From the NCBI RefSeq assembly GCF_001278755.1, contig NZ_CP012601.1, positions 1,240,001 through 1,304,000 of the forward strand: a stretch of DNA of 64,000 nt, written 5' to 3'. This DNA comes from Bacillus sp. FJAT-22090 (lineage in GTDB: Bacteria; Bacillota; Bacilli; Bacillales_A; Planococcaceae). Position 1 is the stretch's first letter. Every line of letters begins with the position of its first letter. Below the pieces are notes generated by a model. The model saw only the letters and a list, made by a program, of their open reading frames with translations. It had not been told where the DNA came from and did not search any database. Below are positions 58,257-64,000 of this stretch, one piece after another. Both the position numbers and the translations under genes were made by a program.

Positions 58257-58381
58257 GTTATTTTCACAAACCAATAAAGTATAAGAATTTCTGCTGAATT
58301 AAAAGAAAAGAATCCATTATGGGCTAACTTAAATGGATTCTTTTTTTAGTTTAATAACTCCAGAATAGAACACTTTGCAAT

Positions 58382-59443
58382 TTAATTTAAACGATCAAGA
58401 TAATGCAATAACTTTTTCACAACATACTGCGCGTCTTTCCCCACCCCTCTTAAGGTGGCAGAAGCAAAGGAACGTTGCCCTTCCATCCCCACATAATAGA
58501 GACCGGGAACTTCGCTTATTCCCGCTACATGTGACGGCTTTCCTTCCACATCCAATGCTCCAATGGCTTGAAGATATGGAAACTGTGGTCTGAATCCCGT
58601 AGCGTATATTACTGTATCAACCGCTTCTTTTATTCCGTTTGGCCATATAACGCCATCTTCATAAAAAGAAATAAACATTTGATGTTGATCTGGTTTTCCT
58701 TCAGCTAATTGCTGTTTGTATTGGCCTGTATCGTTCACAGCGCTTGAACTTGGTCCAGTTTTTCTAAACCTCCAAAATGGAAAGGTATCAAAACCGATTA
58801 GTTTTATCCAAAAATGCAAATCCATGCCCAATACACGTTGTTTAACAAACTGTACAGGTCGTAATACAGCTAAGGACACTTGACTCACCTCTGCTAGCTC
58901 AACTGCAATTTGAATAGCAGAATTACCACGCCCCACAACAACAACTCTTTGATTTATAAATGGCTCTGAATTTCTGTATTCGGAGGAGTGAAGAGTTAGA
59001 CCTTTAAATGCATCCTGCCCAGCTATATTTGGTATGAATGAATTGTTAAACGAGCCAGTTGCATTAATGATAGTTCGTGAATGAAATGTATCCCCTATCA
59101 TCGTACGAATCGTAAATCCTTCTCTATCTTTTTCAACAGATTCAACACGTTGGTTGGTTTCAACTTTTAATTGAAATCTCCTCTTGTATTCTTGTAAATA
59201 ACGAACTACCTCATCTCTCCTCGGATAACGATCTTGTTCTCCTGGGAATTTCATACCTGGCATTGAGGAATATACTGCCGGTGAGAATAGTTTAAGGCTA
59301 TCGTAATAACGTGGCCACGAACCACCTACCTGATTGCCTGCTTCCAAAATTAGATATCGTAACCCTTTTTTCTGTAAATGATAGCCAGAAGCAAGACCTG
59401 CTTGCCCTCCTCCAATGACAATAGAATCTAATATACCTTTCAC
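58382..59443 (-). CDS. ArsO-like flavin-dependent monooxygenase
   Basis: 353 residues. FAD motif IVIGGGQAGLASGYHL at the N-terminus, then LILEAGNQVGGSWPRYYDSLKLFSPA (class B FMO pattern, cited in part), NAD(P) motif VVVVGRGNSAIQIAVEL and the closing ATGFRPQFPYL and YVGMEGQRSFASATLRGVG. This is the ArsO-type protein often beside ars genes. Its own operator copy lies at 59464-59476. Confidence 0.84.
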   Translation of the reverse strand: MKGILDSIVIGGGQAGLASGYHLQKKGLRYLILEAGNQVGGSWPRYYDSLKLFSPAVYSSMPGMKFPGEQDRYPRRDEVVRYLQEYKRRFQLKVETNQRVESVEKDREGFTIRTMIGDTFHSRTIINATGSFNNSFIPNIAGQDAFKGLTLHSSEYRNSEPFINQRVVVVGRGNSAIQIAVELAEVSQVSLAVLRPVQFVKQRVLGMDLHFWIKLIGFDTFPFWRFRKTGPSSSAVNDTGQYKQQLAEGKPDQHQMFISFYEDGVIWPNGIKEAVDTVIYATGFRPQFPYLQAIGALDVEGKPSHVAGISEVPGLYYVGMEGQRSFASATLRGVGKDAQYVVKKLLHYLDRLN

Positions 59444-59463
59444 ATAGACACTCTCCTTTTTAT

Positions 59464-59476
59464 TTGTATTTTACAA
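59464..59476. promoter_or_regulatory. TTGTA-N3-TACAA operator 3
   Basis: TTGTA-TTT-TACAA with flanking AGTAA, 21 nt upstream of the ArsO-like start; a one-base-per-arm variant of operators 1 and 2. Confidence 0.6.
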
Positions 59477-59725
59477 GTAATTTAAAAGAGAATTAATGTA
59501 TAACATTTGAGCAATGGTGTTATTTTAAAATAATTTGATATAGTGTAAAGAGGCAGGTGAGCGATATTTTTATTTATTACAGGGCTTTAAACTAATATCT
59601 ATTTAAAAATAACTATGCTATCAATTTTTCTCTTAAGATATTTATACTTCATTTATTTGCATTATACAATAATTCGTTATAAATAATAAGATTGATTGGA
59701 TGTATTTACAATTAAAATTAATAGA
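59477..59725. other. Gene-free stretch
   Basis: About 250 nt, AT-rich, no gene recognised. Confidence 0.45.
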
Positions 59726-59758
59726 AATGAGCTGGGAAATATATCTCCAAGCTCATTG
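59726..59758 (-). terminator. Hairpin terminator before the isolated half-repeat
   Basis: AATGAGCTGGG/CCAAGCTCATT arms around AAATATATCT. Confidence 0.7.
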
Positions 59759-59773
59759 TAATTCCCTGTCCGT

Positions 59774-59806
59774 TATTTACTAAAGCACTCGTTAGTTGAA
59801 GAAGAT
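59774..59806 (-). repeat. attC-like repeat 47 (alpha half only)
   Basis: TTTACTAAAGCACTCG then TTAGTTGAAGAAG, downstream of the GNAT gene as in the main array. Confidence 0.74.
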
Positions 59807-59844
59807 AATGACTATACTACCTATTGATAAAAGAAAAACCGTAT

Positions 59845-60258
59845 TCAGTCATTAAAAATCCACATATTAAATTCCTCATTTTGTTCTTGTAAATACCATC
59901 CTGATTTATAATAATAATCATTTAAATAGGTATCAGTCGGACATAGTGAAATGATAGGTACATCATTTATCGTTTTTAACATCTTTTTTAATAACCCTTG
60001 ACCGCGATAAATTTCACTAATCGCAAATTGGTATAAAGATATTTTTTTTTGTGTTTTTTTTCGGTAAAACCGAAATGCCCCTACTACTTGACCTTCTACT
60101 ATTGCCACTATCATTTGCTTTCTTCTTATGGCTGCTATAACTCCAAGAGGACATAAAAACTCTTCAGAATAAACCGCACTGTTATTGCGGTCTAAATTTT
60201 CGTTGAAGAACGACACAACTTCAGATATATGAGTTGGATTTGCTAAGGCTATCTGCAT
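59845..60258 (-). CDS. GNAT-family N-acetyltransferase
   Basis: 137 residues. The acetyl-CoA loop ISEIYRGQGLLKKMLKTI and the preceding strand ISLYQFAI are typical; the C-terminal YLNDYYYKSGWYLQEQNEEF is less usual. GGGAGAG precedes the ATG. It begins 22 nt after the stop of the serine hydrolase gene, so the two are one transcription unit and a two-gene cassette candidate. Confidence 0.8.
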   Translation of the reverse strand: MQIALANPTHISEVVSFFNENLDRNNSAVYSEEFLCPLGVIAAIRRKQMIVAIVEGQVVGAFRFYRKKTQKKISLYQFAISEIYRGQGLLKKMLKTINDVPIISLCPTDTYLNDYYYKSGWYLQEQNEEFNMWIFND

Positions 60259-60280
60259 ATTTCTCTCCCATTACCGCTTT

Positions 60281-61318
60281 TTAAGACAAAAGAGATTTAT
60301 ATATTTCTCCTATAATACCTTCCAATTGATGAACACCCAATTCTGCATTCGTCATTATGACCGCACCTTTCCCTAAATACGGAAACGCCACCATCATACA
60401 TTGAAATCCCACACCCCAACCGAGAGAGGTAATTTCTAATTCTTTTTCAGAGCCCTCAAGAAACATTCCTAATCCAGTCCAACTTTTACCTCTTTGTGGG
60501 GTTATCATCCCCTTTGCTAAACTTTCCGAAATGCCAACCTTGCTTTCACCTTTTACAGCATTCATTAACTCTAGAACTAATGCAGCTAAATCCAAAGAAG
60601 TTGTCCATAAACCAGATGCAGCAGGATAAGGATATATAGGATATTTCCCCTCTACTAATTCACCGTTTTTGTTATGACCACAAGAAACATTTTGTCTATC
60701 CACTTCTAACATTGTTGTATGGAATTGGCTATTTGCCATTCCTAATGGTTCAAATATTTGCTCATTCATAACTTGATGAAACGGTTTTTCCGTAACATCT
60801 TCTATCAGTTGCTGAATGATACAAAAACCTGCATCTGAGTAGTGGAATTCACTCTCTGGTTCGCACTTCACGTCAATAGGAACTTTACAGTAAGGAGTTT
60901 TCCCCTCAAATATTTCAACCATCGAAGGAATCCCTATATTGGAATTCAGTTCAAAAAAACTACCTTCAGGGTCTTTAATTCCAGACTGATGACTTAGTAA
61001 GTTTCTCAATGTAACTTTTTTATTTTTAGTAAAATCATTTACTGGCACTTTCCACGATACAAGACTTTCATTTGCATCAATATCTAAATTAAAAAGTCCT
61101 TCCTCTACTAACTTCATAGCAAGCATCCCTGTTAAGAACTTACTAATCGAACACGCACTAAAACTAGAATCTTCATTTACTTTTCTATTGCTTTCCACTT
61201 CTAATAAGCCATAATTTTCTGTTCCACTAATTTTACAGCCCTCAAGCAATGTGATACTTAAACCTGGGACATTATAATGTTTCATTCGTTCTTCAATGTT
61301 AATGTTCTTTAATTTCAC
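60281..61318 (-). CDS. Serine hydrolase of the class C beta-lactamase/penicillin-binding family
   Basis: 345 residues, no signal peptide. SxxK is SISK in SFSACSISKFLTGML (about residue 57), the second motif is YSDAGFCIIQQLIEDV (Tyr present), and VTLRNLLSHQSGI is the usual family stretch. GTG start with AAGGGGG. Cytosolic members act as esterases or peptidases rather than as drug-destroying beta-lactamases. In an operon with the GNAT gene. Confidence 0.86.
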   Translation of the reverse strand: MKLKNINIEERMKHYNVPGLSITLLEGCKISGTENYGLLEVESNRKVNEDSSFSACSISKFLTGMLAMKLVEEGLFNLDIDANESLVSWKVPVNDFTKNKKVTLRNLLSHQSGIKDPEGSFFELNSNIGIPSMVEIFEGKTPYCKVPIDVKCEPESEFHYSDAGFCIIQQLIEDVTEKPFHQVMNEQIFEPLGMANSQFHTTMLEVDRQNVSCGHNKNGELVEGKYPIYPYPAASGLWTTSLDLAALVLELMNAVKGESKVGISESLAKGMITPQRGKSWTGLGMFLEGSEKELEITSLGWGVGFQCMMVAFPYLGKGAVIMTNAELGVHQLEGIIGEIYKSLLS

Positions 61319-61399
61319 AATTATCCCCCTTGTTAGTATTATGAAATAAATTATAACACGAATATATGTTCTATTATAACTATTTGAAAAATTAATTTT

Positions 61400-61531
61400 T
61401 CTTCATGCTGCGTTAGTTCAAGTGTAACATTTCATACTGGATCACCGAAATCTACTTAATATTTTCCACATAAAAATAGACCATCGAAAAATGGTCTATT
61501 TTTACAAAAGCATTCGTTAGTTGAATAAGAA
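61400..61531 (-). repeat. attC-like repeat 48 (long type, complete)
   Basis: Beta half (CATGCTGCG, TTAGTTCAAG), long spacer with GTAACATTTCATACTGG, GACCATC/GATGGTC hairpin, alpha half GCATTCG, TTAGTTGAATAAG. It lies inside the arsenic island, 18 kb from the main array. Confidence 0.84.
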
Positions 61532-61535
61532 TAAT

Positions 61536-62001
61536 TTATAAATCGGGTGAAGGTTGAAATTCAATTGATTTTGCTTGATACATTTTGTCACGATATTCAT
61601 ACACAATTTCAAGTTGACCAACAAAGCCAGCTGGAGAAATTTGAGCTGAGATTGTAGCAGTAAGGAGTTGGTCTATTACTTCATACTTAATAGAACTTCC
61701 AAAAGAAATGTCTTGAAATAAGTTAGTAGTTTTTACTTCTAAAGGTTTTAATGTCTTCGTAAAATATTTGTGGGGCATAAGTAATATTATTAGCTACGTT
61801 TATCCAAAAAGGTCTAGAGTAAACCTCCCCCTTGAAATCTAGTTTGAAATCATAATATAAATCATTCATTTTTTTAGCATATAAGGTTATATTCTCTTTA
61901 TTTGATTTTGCAACAATATCATATCCTTCATTTTCTGCCCTAGCGTTATTATGAATAATAACTAGAAGAAATGCCATTATAAAAGTAATGTATCTTTTCA
62001 T
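61536..62001 (-). pseudogene. Secreted-protein gene split by a frameshift
   Basis: Two overlapping frames make one protein: 61723-62001 gives the signal peptide (MKRYITFIMAFLLVIIHNNA) and SRPFWINVANNITYAPQIF, while 61536-61778 gives KTLKPLEVKTTNLFQDISF through SIEFQPSPDL. Each lacks what the other has, so a one-base indel near 61755-61775 splits it. Stop lies 5 nt from repeat 48. Family not recognised. Confidence 0.68.
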
Positions 62002-62037
62002 TAGTTCAACACCTCATTTTAGTGTTCCCTAAGTTGG

Positions 62038-62076
62038 TTTCTTATTCAACTAATCTGCCTCTTTAGTTTAAGTAGA
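62038..62076 (-). repeat. attC-like repeat 49 (beta half only)
   Basis: TTCTTATTCAACTAA, TCTGCCTC, TTTAGTTTAAG: last copy on the right, just past the arsC terminator. Confidence 0.74.
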
Positions 62077-62095
62077 TATTGAATTCTAGTGAAAA

Positions 62096-62123
62096 GAGAA
62101 CCAAGAGAATTTTCTCTTGGTTC
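62096..62123 (-). terminator. Terminator of the arsB-arsC run
   Basis: Perfect stem AGAACCAAGAGAA/TTCTCTTGGTTCT directly after the arsC stop. Confidence 0.82.
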
Positions 62124-62130
62124 TGTTATA

Positions 62131-62550
62131 TTATTTGCCGGTGTCAGAAAAATGCTTGATTCTTTCTCCAATTTCATCACGAACTCGTTGGAAGGTAGAC
62201 CATTTTTCTTCATCAGTTCCTTGTGCTTTAGCAGGGTCGTCAAAGCCCCAATGATCCCGTTTCACATGAGTTGGTGTCATTGGACATTTATCCGCAGCGT
62301 CCCCACAAAGTGTAACTACAAAATCCGCATTATTTAATGTTTCCATATCAATGATATCTGAAGTTTGATCAGAAATGTCAATTCCAACCTCATTCATCGC
62401 TTTAACAGCATTAGGATTCAAGCCATGTGCTTCAATTCCTGCACTTAGAACCTCCCACTCATCGCCTAAGTATTTTTTTCCCCAAGCTTCTGCCATTTGG
62501 CTTCTGCATGAATTTCCTGTGCATAAAAAGTAAATTGTTTTTTTAGTCAT
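62131..62550 (-). CDS. arsC: Thioredoxin-coupled arsenate reductase
   Basis: 139 residues of the low-molecular-weight phosphatase type. P-loop [14 protein letters not shown] (Cys10 and Cys15), then [14 protein letters not shown] with Cys82 and Cys89, the pair that passes electrons to thioredoxin in Bacillus/Staphylococcus Ars[11 protein letters not shown] is also family-typical. It reduces arsenate to arsenite for export by ArsB. It is downstream of arsB with about 100 nt between. Confidence 0.94.
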   Translation of the reverse strand: MTKKTIYFLCTGNSCRSQMAEAWGKKYLGDEWEVLSAGIEAHGLNPNAVKAMNEVGIDISDQTSDIIDMETLNNADFVVTLCGDAADKCPMTPTHVKRDHWGFDDPAKAQGTDEEKWSTFQRVRDEIGERIKHFSDTGK

Positions 62551-62651
62551 TTCTAAGTAGTCTCCTTTGTACTATGCTTTAAATAATTTTCAAAATTTAT
62601 ATTACTGTTCTGCTATTATCGGTATAAAGATGGTTAATCAATTTCTCTCCA

Positions 62652-63947
62652 TTAGAAAAATAATAATGAAATATATAAACCTAGAAGTGTAAGGAATAGG
62701 ATTGGAATTGTTAGGATAATTCCAGTTTTAAAATAAGTGCCCCACGAGATTTTTACGCCTTTTTGAGATAAAACATGAAGCCAAACTAATGTTGCAAGTG
62801 AACCAATCGGTGTAATTTTTGGACCTAAATCAGATCCAATGATATTGGCATAAATAAGTGCTTCACGGATAGTTCCAGAAGTATTTGTTTCTGCAATTGC
62901 TAAAGCATCTATCATAACGGTTGGCATGTTATTCATAAGGGAGGATAGGAAGGCAGCAATGAATCCCATTGACATCGTAGCCACGAATAACCCTTGTTCT
63001 GCAGCCACTTCAATTACGCCAGCTAATGCATTCGTTAGTCCTGCATTTCCTAATCCGTATACGACAACATACATACCAATGGAAAAAAACACAATATTCC
63101 ATGGAGCTCCTTTTATAACAGTTTTTGTGTCAACGACGTTACTTCTTCTTGCCATTATTATAAAGAAAATTGCTATAATTCCAGCAACAATTGAAACAGG
63201 AATGTTGATGAATTCACTACTAAAGTAACCAACAACCAATATAGCAAGAACATACCATGAAAGGTGAAACATTTTTATATCTTTAATTGCTTCTTTTGGT
63301 TCTCGTAGTTTAGATAAATCATATGTCCTTGGAATGCTTTTTCTAAAATAAAATAGTAAAACACTAATAGTTGCTATCAGTGAAAATATATTAGGAATAA
63401 TCATTCTCGAAGCATATTCCACGAAGCCAATATTAAAGAAATCCGCTGATACAATGTTAACTAGGTTACTTACCACGAATGGTAGCGATGTTGTATCCGC
63501 TATAAATCCACTCGCCATAATGAATGGAAAAATCATTTTTTCTTGGAAATTCAAATTACGTACCATTGCTAGGACAATTGGTGTTAATATTAATGCTGCT
63601 CCATCATTGGCGAAAAATGCAGCAACAATTGCTCCTAAAATACTTATATAAATGAACATTTTAATACCATTACTTTTTGCAGCCCTTGCCATATGTAATG
63701 CTGCCCATTCAAATAATCCAATCTCGTCTAAAATTAGAGATATAAGGATTATTGCAATAAAGGATAATGTTGCATTCCAAGTGATGTCTACTACTTCCAT
63801 TACATCATTAAAATCTACAACACCTACTAATAAGGCAATAACTGCTCCTCCACAGGCAGACCAACCTATGTTCAAACCTTTTGGCTGCCAAATAACGAAA
63901 ACAAGCGTTACTATGAAAATAATTGAAGCTAAAATAATTGGCGACAA
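62652..63947 (-). CDS. arsB: Arsenite efflux permease
   Basis: About 431 residues and roughly twelve membrane segments. The N-terminus [20 protein letters not shown] and the middle [39 protein letters not shown] and [17 protein letters not shown] are diagnostic of ArsB. TTG at 63947 with GGAGG 7 nt upstream is preferred; the ATG at 63962 lies in front of that ribosome site. An arsR gene is expected further right, outside the window. Confidence 0.93.
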   Translation of the reverse strand: MSPIILASIIFIVTLVFVIWQPKGLNIGWSACGGAVIALLVGVVDFNDVMEVVDITWNATLSFIAIILISLILDEIGLFEWAALHMARAAKSNGIKMFIYISILGAIVAAFFANDGAALILTPIVLAMVRNLNFQEKMIFPFIMASGFIADTTSLPFVVSNLVNIVSADFFNIGFVEYASRMIIPNIFSLIATISVLLFYFRKSIPRTYDLSKLREPKEAIKDIKMFHLSWYVLAILVVGYFSSEFINIPVSIVAGIIAIFFIIMARRSNVVDTKTVIKGAPWNIVFFSIGMYVVVYGLGNAGLTNALAGVIEVAAEQGLFVATMSMGFIAAFLSSLMNNMPTVMIDALAIAETNTSGTIREALIYANIIGSDLGPKITPIGSLATLVWLHVLSQKGVKISWGTYFKTGIILTIPILFLTLLGLYISLLFF

Positions 63948-64000
63948 AGTGCTAACCTCCATTAATCACACGAGATACGTAATCCCTGTGCTTCTAATTC

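Noticed and set aside
60281-61318. A true antibiotic-hydrolysing class C beta-lactamase
   Set aside because: No signal peptide and YSD in place of YxN; better described as a serine hydrolase of the same superfamily.

Overview
Organism. The window is AT-rich, low-GC DNA with Shine-Dalgarno sequences of the AAGGAGG type, many TTG/GTG starts and Bacillota families (ParC C-terminus, PspC, DUF4179 anti-sigma, PlsY, thioredoxin-type ArsC, tmRNA 3' end). It fits a Bacillales chromosome (Bacillaceae or Planococcaceae); I cannot name the species. Layout. 1-1.6 kb: end of parC, an MFS transporter and a small basic protein. 2.2-2.3 kb: four copies of a GACA-rich 19-mer. 2.5-42.97 kb: a very long series of mostly single, short, leftward-reading genes separated by one family of structured repeats. 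The genes are PspC, a cold-shock-like protein, a phosphotransferase, an alpha/beta hydrolase, a cupin, GNATs, a nucleotide sugar pyrophosphorylase, two Lon-like membrane proteases, lipoproteins, a DUF2268 protease, PlsY, a sigma/anti-sigma pair and many small membrane or unknown proteins. Each full repeat has two inverted-arm half-sites around a hairpin, directly downstream of a stop codon, which is the plan of an integron attC site. I count by eye about 28 complete and about 20 partial copies. At the right end, a 280-aa tyrosine recombinase (43046-43885) faces away from the array, exactly as intI sits relative to a cassette array. A few rightward genes interrupt the array: an IclR/MFS/UPF0303/monooxygenase operon at 7.5-10.2 kb that splits one repeat in two, a LigT-like gene, a TetR gene, an Xre gene and a MerR-controlled DUF4097 lipoprotein. 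44.3-47.8 kb: a 3'-tmRNA (ssrA) fragment that looks like an attachment-site scar, followed by a prophage remnant with a holin. 48.1-54.1 kb: four more tyrosine recombinases, three of them a tight operon (recombinase-in-trio plan), with a candidate regulator and a perfect operator palindrome. 55.5-63.95 kb: an arsenic island (two flavoproteins, a Cys-rich MarR-like regulator, ArsN1-like acetyltransferase, ArsC, ArsB), into which three more copies of the array repeat and their cassettes (GNAT, serine hydrolase, a broken secreted gene) are interspersed. How it works together. The simplest reading is a sedentary, integron-like gene-cassette system of a Gram-positive bacterium, in which an XerC/D-like integrase, not a classical IntI, acts on two-part attC-like sites that also carry a terminator hairpin, so each cassette is insulated transcriptionally. 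Cassette decay and duplication (pseudogenes at 12.3, 23.3, 30.1, 34.2 and 61.5 kb) and stop codons supplied by the repeat itself support capture and loss of cassettes. This is inferred from layout and sequence; recombination itself is not shown.
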